Origin: SHXO01 sp964523885
GTDB lineage: Bacteria; Pseudomonadota; Gammaproteobacteria; Burkholderiales; SHXO01
DNA length: 64,000 nucleotides
NCBI GenBank assembly: GCA_964523885.1
Contig: CAZFYX010000116.1
Location: 24,516-88,515, forward strand
Direction of reading: 5' to 3'
Under the pieces are notes generated by a model. It was not told the DNA's origin. It saw only the letters and a list, made by a program, of their open reading frames with translations, and searched no databases. Below are positions 22,856-30,385 of the stretch, piece after piece; within the stretch, counting starts at the first letter, position 1; each line of letters starts with the position of its first letter. A program made the translations under genes and the position numbers.

Positions 22856-23854
22856 ATGAAGATCCTGAACATCAGCGTGCTGCTGGCCGCCGGCCTGTCG
22901 GCCGCGGTCGCGGCACCCGGGGTGCACGCGCAGCTCGTCAAGATCGACGGTTCGAGCACGGTCTTTCCCATCACCGAGGCGGTGGCCGAGGACTTCCAGC
23001 AGTCCATGAAGGGCAAGGTGAAAGTGACCGTGGGCATCTCGGGCACCGGCGGCGGGTTCAAGAAGTTCTGCCGCGGCGAGACCGACATCTCCAACGCGTC
23101 ACGCCCGATCCTCAAGAGCGAGATGGACGCGTGCAAGAGCGCCGGCGTGCAGTACTACGAGCTCCCGGTGGCCTACGACGCGCTGACCGTGGTGATCAAT
23201 CCCAAGAACACCTGGGCCGCCACCGTCACGGTGGAAGACCTGAAGAAGATGTGGGAGCCGGGCGCCCAGGGCAAGATCAAGACCTGGAAGCAGGTCAACC
23301 CGGCCTGGCCCGACCAGCCGCTGAAGCTGTTCGGCCCGGGGGCGGACTCCGGCACCTTCGACTACTTCACCGAGGCCACCGTCGGCAAGGCCAAGTCCAG
23401 CCGCGGCGACTACACCGCCAGCGAGGACGACAACGTGCTGGTGCAGGGTGTGTCGCGCGACGTGAACGCGCTGGGATATTTCGGCTTCGCGTACTACACC
23501 GAGAACCAGGACAAGCTGAAGGCCGCCGCGATCGCCACGCAGGCGGGCAAGCCCGGCGTGGCGCCCTCGTCGCAGACGGTGGAGAACGGCACCTACCAGC
23601 CGCTGTCGCGCCCGATCTTCGTCTACATCAACGCCAAGTCGCTGGAGCGGCCGGAAGTCAGGCAGTTCCTCGATTACTACATGAAGAACGCCGATCACCT
23701 GGTGCGCGAGGTCAAGTACGTGCCGCTGCCGGCCAAGGCCTACACCTACAATCTCGAGCACGTCGACAAGAAGCAGCTGGGCACCAAGTTCGGCGGCGAG
23801 AACAAGGTCGGCCTCACCATCGAAGAGCTGATGAAGCTCGAAGCCAAGCTGTAG
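22856..23854 (+). CDS. pstS: Periplasmic phosphate-binding protein PstS
   Basis: Substrate-binding subunit of the high-affinity phosphate ABC importer, 332 residues. A signal peptide of about 25 residues ends AHA before QLVKIDGSS. Phosphate-contacting segments include DGSSTVFPITEAV, SGTGGGFKKFC and PGADSGTFDYF. The chosen ATG follows CGAGGAG by 7 bases. First gene of pstSCAB; a hairpin terminator in the next gap probably makes pstS more abundant than the membrane subunits. Confidence 0.97.
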   Translation: MKILNISVLLAAGLSAAVAAPGVHAQLVKIDGSSTVFPITEAVAEDFQQSMKGKVKVTVGISGTGGGFKKFCRGETDISNASRPILKSEMDACKSAGVQYYELPVAYDALTVVINPKNTWAATVTVEDLKKMWEPGAQGKIKTWKQVNPAWPDQPLKLFGPGADSGTFDYFTEATVGKAKSSRGDYTASEDDNVLVQGVSRDVNALGYFGFAYYTENQDKLKAAAIATQAGKPGVAPSSQTVENGTYQPLSRPIFVYINAKSLERPEVRQFLDYYMKNADHLVREVKYVPLPAKAYTYNLEHVDKKQLGTKFGGENKVGLTIEELMKLEAKL

Positions 23855-23892
23855 GACGGCGTGGTCCGGACGGACCACGTCCCGCGCAGCTG

Positions 23893-23924
23893 CGAGAGGG
23901 GCGTCGCGAGCCCCTCTCGTTCTT
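23893..23924 (+). terminator. Intrinsic terminator between pstS and pstC
   Basis: A perfect 10-bp stem CGAGAGGGGC/GCCCCTCTCG with a 7-base loop and a TTCTT tail. A second hairpin (CGTGGTCC/GGACCACG, 23860-23879) precedes it. Likely a partial terminator inside the pst operon. Confidence 0.7.
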
Positions 23925-23984
23925 GCAGTTCCGGTCGTCGGCGCACACGGCCCCTGGTGTAAACTCTGCAGCCACCAAAACGCC

Positions 23985-24944
23985 ATGCCCCCTTCCTCGG
24001 CCTCCTATCCAGCAGCGTTTCCCGCGGTGGCAGACGACAAGATCAGCGAACGGCTGTCGAAGAGAAAGACCCGCCACTTGAAGGAGCGGGCCATCGAGTT
24101 CGCCCTGTTCGCCGCGGCGGCGTTCTCGGTTGCAGTGACCCTGGGCATCGTGTACGTGCTGGTGTCGGAGTCCGCGCGGTTCTTCGCCCACGTCAGCGTG
24201 ATCGACTTCCTGACCGATACGCAGTGGACCCCGCTGTTCGACGACGCGCACTACGGGATCATGGTGCTGCTGTCGGGGACGCTGGTGAGCTCCGGCGTCG
24301 CCCTTGCCGTGGCGATCCCGGTGGGTACGATCATCGCGATCTATCTGTCCGAGTTCGCGCCGTTCTCGGTCCGGGAAGCGGCCAAGCCGCTGCTGGAACT
24401 GCTCTCCGGGGTGCCCACCGTGGTCTATGGCTACTTCGCGCTGCTGTTCGTCACGCCCGTGCTGCAGGCGCTCATCCCCGGCCTGCCGGGGTTCAGCCTG
24501 CTCTCCGCCGGGCTGGTGATGGGGATCATGATCATCCCCTATGTCAGCTCGGTCAGCGAAGACGCGATGCGGGCCGTGCCCATGAGCATGCGCGAGGGCA
24601 GCTACGCGATGGGCGCGACCCGGTTCCAGACCGCCATCCGCGTGGTGACGCCGGCGGCGCTCTCGGGCATCACGGCCGCCTACATCCTGGGCATCTCCCG
24701 CGCCGTGGGGGAGACGATGATCCTGGCCATTGCCGCCGGGATGCAGCCCAATCTCACCTGGAACCCGATGGAGCCTGCCGCCACGATCACCTCGTTCATC
24801 GTGCAGGTGGCGCTCGGTGACCTCCCGCATGGCAGCATCGGCTACCAGACCATCTTCGCGGCCGGCCTCACGCTGCTGCTCATGACCCTCATGTTCAACA
24901 TCGCCGGGCACCTGATGACCCGCCGCTTCCGCCAGGTCTACTGA
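23985..24944 (+). CDS. pstC: Phosphate ABC transporter permease PstC
   Basis: Inner-membrane permease subunit, 319 residues with about six transmembrane segments. The N-terminal cytoplasmic stretch (SERLSKRKTRHLKERAIE) precedes the first segment. The EAA-type loop that contacts PstB is visible around MREGSYAMGATRFQT. Other family motifs: LSGVPTVVYGYFAL and ISRAVGETMIL. It lies 7 bases before pstA. Confidence 0.96.
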   Translation: MPPSSASYPAAFPAVADDKISERLSKRKTRHLKERAIEFALFAAAAFSVAVTLGIVYVLVSESARFFAHVSVIDFLTDTQWTPLFDDAHYGIMVLLSGTLVSSGVALAVAIPVGTIIAIYLSEFAPFSVREAAKPLLELLSGVPTVVYGYFALLFVTPVLQALIPGLPGFSLLSAGLVMGIMIIPYVSSVSEDAMRAVPMSMREGSYAMGATRFQTAIRVVTPAALSGITAAYILGISRAVGETMILAIAAGMQPNLTWNPMEPAATITSFIVQVALGDLPHGSIGYQTIFAAGLTLLLMTLMFNIAGHLMTRRFRQVY

Positions 24945-24951
24945 TCGCGTC

Positions 24952-25875
24952 ATGGAACCCGCAGCCATCAGCGAGATCCGCGAACTGATCGCCCGGCACA
25001 AGCGCTGGGACCTGATCTTTGCCTCCATCGGCCTGCTGTGTCTGGCGCTGGCCGCCGGCACCTTCGTCGCGCTCGTGCTGGACATGGCCGTGGCCGGCGG
25101 GCCGCGCCTGTCCTGGGACTTCTTCACCAATTTCCCCTCGCGGCGCCCGGCGCAGGCCGGGATCCTGTCGGCGTGGGTCGGGAGCACGCTGGTGATGCTG
25201 GTGACCGCCGCGGCCGCGATCCCGGTCGCGATTGCCAGCGCGGTGTACCTGGAAGAGTACGCGCCGAAGAACTGGTTCACGGCCGTCATCGAGATCAACA
25301 TCACGAACCTGGCCGGCGTGCCCTCGATCGTGTACGGCCTGCTGGCGCTGGGCCTGTTCGTCTATGCGCTGCACTTCGGCCAGAGCATCCTGTCGGCGGG
25401 CCTGACCCTGGGGCTGCTGATCCTGCCGGTGGTGATCGTCGCCACACGCGAGGCCATCCGCGCCATCCCCGCGGCGATCCGCGAGGCCGCCTATGCGGTG
25501 GGCGCCACCAAGTGGGCGACCACCTGGGACCACGTGTTGCCGTACTCCCTGCCGGGAATCATGACCGGGGTGATCATCGGCATGGCCCGGGCCATCGGCG
25601 AGACCGCGCCGATCATCACCATCGGTGCGCTGACCTTCATCGCCTTCCTGCCGCCCTCGCCGATCCAGCCCGAGTTTCCGTTCCTCTCGTTCGAATGGCT
25701 GATGGCGCCGTTCACGGTGATGCCGATCCAGATGTTCAACTGGACCTCGCGGCCGGAAGCGGCATTCCACGAGAATGCCGCGGCGGCCGGCCTGGTGCTG
25801 CTGTTCATGACCCTGTCCATGAACGCGATCGCAATCTACATCCGCTACCAGCTGCGCAAGCGCATCAAGTGGTAG
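24952..25875 (+). CDS. pstA: Phosphate ABC transporter permease PstA
   Basis: Second permease subunit, 307 residues with six predicted membrane segments. The family motifs NITNLAGVPSIVYGLLALG and ARAIGETAPIITIGA are present, with the EAA loop near IREAAYAVGATKWAT. It forms the channel with PstC; PstB follows 15 bases later. Confidence 0.96.
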   Translation: MEPAAISEIRELIARHKRWDLIFASIGLLCLALAAGTFVALVLDMAVAGGPRLSWDFFTNFPSRRPAQAGILSAWVGSTLVMLVTAAAAIPVAIASAVYLEEYAPKNWFTAVIEINITNLAGVPSIVYGLLALGLFVYALHFGQSILSAGLTLGLLILPVVIVATREAIRAIPAAIREAAYAVGATKWATTWDHVLPYSLPGIMTGVIIGMARAIGETAPIITIGALTFIAFLPPSPIQPEFPFLSFEWLMAPFTVMPIQMFNWTSRPEAAFHENAAAAGLVLLFMTLSMNAIAIYIRYQLRKRIKW

Positions 25876-25890
25876 CAGGGACGACGACGA

Positions 25891-26706
25891 ATGCCTCTCG
25901 AGATGAGCATGGCCAAGGGCAGCAGCGCACAGGCTGCCAGCCCGCTGGTGGTGAAGTCAGAAACCCGCAACCTCAACTTCTACTACAGCAGCTTCCACGC
26001 CCTGAAGGGCATCTCGATGCCGCTGTACGAGAAGAAGGTCACTGCGCTGATCGGTCCCTCCGGCTGCGGCAAGTCCACCTACCTGCGCTGCTTCAACCGC
26101 ATGCACGACCTCTATCCGGGCAACCGCTACGAGGGCGAGATCCGGCTTTTTCCCGACAACACCAACCTGCTGCACCCGCAGGTGGACCCGATCGAGGTCC
26201 GCATGCGCATCAGCATGGTGTTCCAGAAGCCCAACCCCTTCCCCAAGTCGATCTACGAGAACGTGGCCTACGGCCTGCGGGTCCGCGGGGAGAAGCGGGC
26301 CTCGGTGGTGGAGGAGAAGGTCGAGCAGGCCCTGCGCGGCGCGGCGCTGTGGGATGAGGTCAAGGATCGCCTGAAGAACCTCGCCTTCAACCTCTCTGGC
26401 GGGCAGCAGCAGCGCCTGTGCATCGCCCGCGCCCTCGCGACCGAGCCCGAGATCCTCCTGTTCGACGAGCCCACCTCCGCGCTCGACCCCATCGCCACGG
26501 CGAGCATCGAGGAACTGATCGCGGACCTCAAGAGCAAGCTCACCATCCTCATCGTCACCCACAACATGCAGCAGGCGGCCCGGGTGTCCGACTACACCGC
26601 CTACATGTACCTGGGCGAGCTGATCGAGTTCGACCAGACCGACACCATCTTCATCAAGCCGAAGAACAAGGCGACCGAGGACTACATCACTGGACGGTTC
26701 GGCTAG
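25891..26706 (+). CDS. pstB: Phosphate ABC transporter ATP-binding protein PstB
   Basis: ATPase subunit of the phosphate importer, 271 residues. Walker A GPSGCGKS, Q-loop in MVFQKPNPFPKSI, signature LSGGQQQR, Walker B ILLFDEPTSALDP and the H-loop THNMQQAARVSDY. An N-terminal extension of about 20 residues may be partly untranslated; the ATG at 25891 lacks a clear SD and in-frame ATGs follow at 25903 and 25909. No phoU follows; repeat A4 and tpiA come next. Confidence 0.97.
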   Translation: MPLEMSMAKGSSAQAASPLVVKSETRNLNFYYSSFHALKGISMPLYEKKVTALIGPSGCGKSTYLRCFNRMHDLYPGNRYEGEIRLFPDNTNLLHPQVDPIEVRMRISMVFQKPNPFPKSIYENVAYGLRVRGEKRASVVEEKVEQALRGAALWDEVKDRLKNLAFNLSGGQQQRLCIARALATEPEILLFDEPTSALDPIATASIEELIADLKSKLTILIVTHNMQQAARVSDYTAYMYLGELIEFDQTDTIFIKPKNKATEDYITGRFG

Positions 26707-26725
26707 CGCCGAATCTTCCAGTGAT

Positions 26726-26869
26726 GGCCCTAGGCGCTTAAGGCGCTAGGCCCTAGGCGCTTAAGGCGCTTAAGGCGCTAGGCCCTAGGCTCTAGACACC
26801 AGAATTGAAGCGCGGCGCTTCGCGCCGCACTAAACCCCCTGGCGTCTGGCGCCTAGGGCCTGGAGCCTG
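26726..26869. repeat. Palindromic iteron element A4 (pstB/tpiA gap), expanded
   Basis: The left arm holds three copies of the 9-base word GGCGCTTAA alternating with GGCGCTAGG and GGCCCTAGG, which looks like recent iteron expansion. It continues CTAGACACCAGAATTGAAG. The core 26812-26828 is GCGGCGC-TTC-GCGCCGC. The right arm holds CTGGCGTCTGGCGCC and TAGGGCCTGGAGCC. Confidence 0.92.
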
Positions 26870-26894
26870 CCGGGCGCGCCGGCGCCCGGCCCGT

Positions 26895-26935
26895 TTGACC
26901 CTTGTGCGCTGCGGAGAGTAAAATCCCCGGGATTT
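26895..26935 (+). promoter_or_regulatory. Promoter of tpiA with overlapping palindrome
   Basis: TTGACC (26895-26900), an 18-base spacer and TAAAAT (26919-26924). A perfect palindrome AAATCCC-C-GGGATTT (26921-26935) overlaps the -10 and the expected start point, so it could be an operator. It is predicted to drive tpiA-secG and perhaps the tRNA. Confidence 0.65.
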
Positions 26936-26950
26936 ACGCGAAGGGTCCGC

Positions 26951-27706
26951 ATGCGAGCAAGGCTGGTGGCCGGCAACTGGAAGATGCACGGCAGTCTTCC
27001 GGAGAACGCGGCGCTGCTGGACGCGGTGCGGGCCGGGGCCGCCCGGATGTCGTCGCAGGTCGCGGTCTGCGTTCCGTTTCCCTATCTCCACCAGGCGCAG
27101 CAGGCCCTTGCGGGCAGCAGCGTGACGTGGGGGGCGCAGAACGTCAGCCAGCATCCGAAGGGCGCGTTCACCGGTGAGGTGTCGGCCCAGATGGTGCGCG
27201 AGTTCCGCTGCACCTACGTGATCGTGGGGCACTCCGAGCGGCGCACCCTGTATGCAGAGGACGATGCCTGCGTCGCGGCGAAGTTCGGCGCGGTGCAGGC
27301 GGCAGGCATGAAGCCGATCCTGTGCGTGGGCGAAACGCTGGCGCAGCGGGAGGCCGACGAGACGGAGCGGGTGGTCCAGGCGCAGCTGCGTGCGGTGTTC
27401 CAGGCGCACGGGGCCGGTGCGCTGACCAATGCGGTAGTGGCTTACGAACCCGTGTGGGCGATCGGCACGGGTCGCACGGCGAGCCCCGAGCAGGCGCAGG
27501 CCGTGCACCGGTTCATCCGGAGCCAGGTTGCGAACGAGGGTGGCGCGGGGCTGGCGGACAGCCTGCCGATCCTCTACGGGGGCAGCGTCAAGGCGGCGAA
27601 TGCCGCGTCGCTGTTCGCGATGCCGGACATAGACGGGGGCCTCATCGGTGGGGCGGCCCTGGTTGCAGCGGAGTTTCTCGCCATCTGCCAGGCGGCAGAA
27701 GGCTGA
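26951..27706 (+). CDS. tpiA: Triosephosphate isomerase
   Basis: Interconverts DHAP and glyceraldehyde-3-phosphate, 251 residues. GNWKMH with the catalytic Lys, VGHSERR with the catalytic His, AYEPVWAIGTG with the catalytic Glu, and the LYGGSVKAANA phosphate loop. ATG follows GAAGGG. tpiA-secG-tRNA-Leu-nuo is a conserved proteobacterial order. Confidence 0.98.
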   Translation: MRARLVAGNWKMHGSLPENAALLDAVRAGAARMSSQVAVCVPFPYLHQAQQALAGSSVTWGAQNVSQHPKGAFTGEVSAQMVREFRCTYVIVGHSERRTLYAEDDACVAAKFGAVQAAGMKPILCVGETLAQREADETERVVQAQLRAVFQAHGAGALTNAVVAYEPVWAIGTGRTASPEQAQAVHRFIRSQVANEGGAGLADSLPILYGGSVKAANAASLFAMPDIDGGLIGGAALVAAEFLAICQAAEG

Positions 27707-27719
27707 GTGGGGAGCGGAA

Positions 27720-28136
27720 GTGGGCGTTCTTTCAGCAGTCATTCTGGTGTTCCACGTGCTGGTGGCGGCCGCGGTGTGCGGTCTGGTCCTGCTCCAGCAC
27801 GGCAAGGGTGCAGACATGGGGGCCGCGTTCGGCAGCGGGTCGTCCGGCAGCCTGTTCGGTGCGTCCGGCTCGGCCAACTTCCTGAGCCGCAGCACCGCGA
27901 TCCTCGCCGCCCTGTTCTTTGTGACCAGCCTCGCGCTGACCTGGTTTTCGGTGCACAAGCCGCATCCGACCAGCGTGATGGACCGGGTGAAGACCGAGCA
28001 GCCGGCCGCGCCGGTGACGCCAGCCGCACCGCCGGCAGCGCCGCCCGCAGCGGGCGGTGGCGCCGGCAGCGTGCCGCAGCCGCAAGGTGCAGCGCCGGCA
28101 CCCGCGGACTCCAAGGCGGGCAGCATTCCGAAGTGA
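27720..28136 (+). CDS. secG: Protein-export membrane protein SecG
   Basis: Small subunit of the SecYEG translocon, 138 residues. Two transmembrane segments (about 3-24 and 54-75) flank the GSGSSGSLFGASGSANFLSR loop typical of SecG. The tail is Pro/Ala-rich (PAAPPAAPPAAGGG), longer than in E. coli. GTG start behind GGGGAGCGGAA; the frame is open further upstream inside tpiA but that is not coding. Confidence 0.95.
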   Translation: MGVLSAVILVFHVLVAAAVCGLVLLQHGKGADMGAAFGSGSSGSLFGASGSANFLSRSTAILAALFFVTSLALTWFSVHKPHPTSVMDRVKTEQPAAPVTPAAPPAAPPAAGGGAGSVPQPQGAAPAPADSKAGSIPK

Positions 28137-28192
28137 GAATTCGCGGCCGCAGGGACCGGATGTGACCGGGCCTTCAGCCGCTGCAGCGACAA

Positions 28193-28277
28193 GCCGATGT
28201 GGTGGAATTGGTAGACACGCCGTCTTGAGGGGGCGGTGGCGAAAGCCGTGGGAGTTCGAGTCTCCCCATCGGCACCA
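28193..28277 (+). tRNA. tRNA-Leu (anticodon GAG)
   Basis: The acceptor stem GCCGATG (28193-28199) pairs with CATCGGC (28267-28273); discriminator A and encoded CCA end the gene at 28277. The anticodon stem CCGTC/GGCGG encloses the loop TTGAGGG with anticodon GAG at 28227-28229, which reads CUC and CUU. The long variable arm (TGGCGAAAGCC) fits a class II leucine tRNA, and the T arm has GTTCGAGTC. It lies between secG and nuoA. A 7-bp hairpin (28299-28322) follows without a U-tract. Confidence 0.98.
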
Positions 28278-28411
28278 ACATACGACAACAACAACAAGGC
28301 CGGGCGCGCGAGTCAGCCCGGCTGCGGAGGGGGCTTCGGGGGGGTCTGCTGGCTGCGGCGTGCCGCTGCCGGCGGTCCTGTTCACACGGGGAAAGCCGCC
28401 GCAACACTGAA

Positions 28412-28768
28412 ATGCTCGAACAATACTTTCCGGTCCTCCTCTTCATCCTGATCGGGATTGCCGTCGGCGTCGTGCCGGTGGCGCTGGGCTGGTTCATCGC
28501 GCCCAACCGCCCGGACAGCGAGAAGCTGTCTCCCTACGAATGCGGCTTCGAGGCCTTCGAGGATGCGCGCATGCGCTTCGATGTGCGCTACTACCTCGTC
28601 GCCATCCTGTTCATCCTGTTCGACCTCGAGATCGCCTTCCTGTTTCCGTGGGCGATCGTCCTCGACCAGATCGGCCTGTTCGGCTTCGTCGCGATGATGA
28701 TCTTCCTTGCGATCCTGGTCGTAGGCTTCATCTACGAATGGAAGAAGGGGGCGTTGGAATGGGAGTAG
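28412..28768 (+). CDS. nuoA: NADH-quinone oxidoreductase subunit A
   Basis: Membrane subunit of complex I, 118 residues with three transmembrane segments. The KLSPYECGFEAFEDARMRFDVRYYLVAILFILFDLEIAF block is diagnostic and includes the conserved Cys loop exposed near the quinone site. First gene of a full nuoA-N operon. Unusually, 184 bases separate it from nuoB. Confidence 0.98.
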   Translation: MLEQYFPVLLFILIGIAVGVVPVALGWFIAPNRPDSEKLSPYECGFEAFEDARMRFDVRYYLVAILFILFDLEIAFLFPWAIVLDQIGLFGFVAMMIFLAILVVGFIYEWKKGALEWE

Positions 28769-28952
28769 CCACATTGGCCACCTGGCGAGGGGCCCCATCG
28801 CAGATGGGGATCGACAGCAAGGCCGATGGGGCAGGCCGCCGACACGACGACGGCGGGAGTATTGCCAGCGCGTCGGAGGTGGCCCGGCACCGCAACTCGG
28901 CGTCCGGGGTGTGGTCTTCTCTCCTGGAAGCGTCCCCGGAGTGCAAGCAGCC

Positions 28953-29429
28953 ATGAGCATCGAAGGTGTTCTGAATCAGGGCTTCATCACCACCGGTCTC
29001 GATACCTTGATCAACGGGGCCCGCACCGGGTCCCTGTGGCCGATGACCTTCGGCCTCGCCTGCTGTGCGGTGGAGATGATGCAGGCGGGCGCCTCGCGCT
29101 ACGACCTCGACCGCTTCGGCGTCGTGTTCCGTCCCAGCCCCCGCCAGTCCGACGTGATGATCGTCGCCGGCACCCTGTGCAACAAGATGGCGCCGGCCCT
29201 GCGCAAGGTGTACGACCAGATGGCCGAGCCGCGCTGGGTCATCTCGATGGGGTCGTGCGCCAATGGCGGCGGCTACTACCACTACTCGTACTCGGTCGTG
29301 CGCGGCTGCGACCGCATCGTGCCGGTGGACGTGTACGTGCCGGGATGTCCGCCGACGGCCGAGGCGCTGCTCTACGGCATCATCCAGCTGCAGAACAAGA
29401 TCAAGCGCACCAGCACCATCGCGCGCTAG
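28953..29429 (+). CDS. nuoB: NADH-quinone oxidoreductase subunit B
   Basis: Carries the terminal 4Fe-4S cluster N2 that reduces quinone; 158 residues. Cluster ligands are visible as the Cys pair in GLACCAVEMM and Cys in SMGSCANGG and PGCPPTAEALL. The start at 28953 (MSIEGVLNQGF) gives the family length; an in-frame ATG at 28911 would add 14 non-conserved residues. The gap before it holds two hairpins (CCCCATC/GATGGGG at 28792-28808 and CCGCCG/CGGCGG). Confidence 0.98.
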   Translation: MSIEGVLNQGFITTGLDTLINGARTGSLWPMTFGLACCAVEMMQAGASRYDLDRFGVVFRPSPRQSDVMIVAGTLCNKMAPALRKVYDQMAEPRWVISMGSCANGGGYYHYSYSVVRGCDRIVPVDVYVPGCPPTAEALLYGIIQLQNKIKRTSTIAR

Positions 29430-29435
29430 GCACCC

Positions 29436-30044
29436 ATGACCGCCCCCCTCGACACCCTGAAGGCAGCTCTCGAGCAGGAGCTCGGCGCCCGCATCGTCTC
29501 CTTCAGCGGCGCGCTGGGCGAGGCGACGATCGTGGTGAAGGCGACAGACCTGGTCGCCGCCTGTACCACGCTGCGCGACGCGGCATCGCTGCGCTTCGAG
29601 CAGCTCCTGGACCTGTGCGGGATGGACTACAGCGCGTACGGAGACGGCGCGCGGGACGGTGCCCGCTACGCAGTGGTGCTGCACCTGCTGTCGGTGTCGC
29701 TCAACCAGCGCGTGCGCGTACGCGCCTTCGCCCCGGACGACGACCTGCCGGTGGTCGATTCGGTGGCCGGCGTCTGGCCTTCGGCCAACTGGTACGAGCG
29801 CGAGGCCTTCGACCTGCTGGGCATCGTCTTCGAGGGCCACCCGGACCTGCGCCGCATCCTCACCGACTACGGCTTCGTGGGCCACCCGTTCCGCAAGGAC
29901 TTCCCGCTGTCGGGCACGGTCGAGATGCGCTACGACCCGGACCAGCAGCGCGTGATCTACCAGCCCGTGACCATCGAACCGCGCGAGGTCGTGCCGCGGG
30001 TGATCCGCGAGGAGCATTACGCGGACGTGGAGCGTAAGGCGTAA
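29436..30044 (+). CDS. nuoC: NADH-quinone oxidoreductase subunit C
   Basis: 30 kDa peripheral-arm subunit, 202 residues. Signature WYEREAFDLLGIVFEGHPDLRRILTDYGF followed by GHPFRKDFPLSG. It is separate from nuoD, as in most betaproteobacteria. A gap of 307 bases with repeat B4 and a duplicated nuoD start follows, which is odd inside this operon. Confidence 0.98.
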   Translation: MTAPLDTLKAALEQELGARIVSFSGALGEATIVVKATDLVAACTTLRDAASLRFEQLLDLCGMDYSAYGDGARDGARYAVVLHLLSVSLNQRVRVRAFAPDDDLPVVDSVAGVWPSANWYEREAFDLLGIVFEGHPDLRRILTDYGFVGHPFRKDFPLSGTVEMRYDPDQQRVIYQPVTIEPREVVPRVIREEHYADVERKA

Positions 30045-30046
30045 GG

Positions 30047-30195
30047 CTTACGGCAACCGCAGAGGCGCAGAGGTGCGGAGATTCGCAGAGGAAGACTTGA
30101 GAGATTCCAGCTACAGGATGCGTGGGTGTGATGGGAACGGGGTTGCCTTTCTCCGTGTTCCTCTGCGCCTCCGCGCCTCTGCGGTGAGATTGTCG
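30047..30195. repeat. Palindromic iteron element B4 (nuoC/nuoD gap)
   Basis: The left arm starts TACGGCAACCGCAGAGGCGC just after the nuoC stop; 30058-30074 pairs with 30168-30184 with one mismatch. The right arm also has CTCCGTGTTCCTCTGCGCC. The start is the inverse of the right end of B2 and B3, so the element ends are conserved. No ORF is credible in it. Confidence 0.88.
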
Positions 30196-30201
30196 AAGTA
30201 G

Positions 30202-30348
30202 ATGGCCGAGATCCGCAACTACACGATGAATTTTGCCTCCGGCCGGCCCGCGGGGCGGGCCTTAACCTGCCCGCTGGGCAGGTTAGCCTGCACCGAAATT
30301 CATCTGCGCCTGCTGGTTGCCACGACCGGCGCCGTCGATACCGAGTAG
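30202..30348 (+). CDS. Upstream reading frame with a copied NuoD N-terminus
   Basis: 48 codons. The first 11 residues, MAEIRNYTMNF, are identical to the NuoD start because the first 34 bases of nuoD are duplicated here. The rest is Arg/Gly/Leu-rich and matches nothing I know. It ends with TAG three bases before the nuoD ATG, in the same frame. It may be an untranslated relic, or an upstream ORF that couples or throttles nuoD translation. No strong SD is seen for either start. Confidence 0.4.
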   Translation: MAEIRNYTMNFASGRPAGRALTCPLGRLACTEIHLRLLVATTGAVDTE

Positions 30349-30385
30349 GTCATGGCAGAGATCCGCAACTACACGATGAATTTTG
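30202..30385 (+). repeat. Direct duplication of the nuoD 5' end flanking a hairpin insert
   Basis: Bases 30202-30235 and 30352-30385 match at 33 of 34 positions and are exactly 150 bases apart. The spacer holds two adjacent perfect hairpins, GGCCCGC-GGG-GCGGGCC (30245-30261) and TAACCTGCCC-GCT-GGGCAGGTTA (30263-30285). A 9-base inverted pair GATGAATTT (30225) and AAATTCATC (30296) encloses both. It resembles a small palindromic insertion accompanied by duplication of its target. Confidence 0.85.

Noticed and set aside
26726..26869. CRISPR-like array in the pstB/tpiA gap
   Set aside because: The repeats are 7-9 base words in direct contact without unique spacers, and form an inverted repeat; no cas genes.
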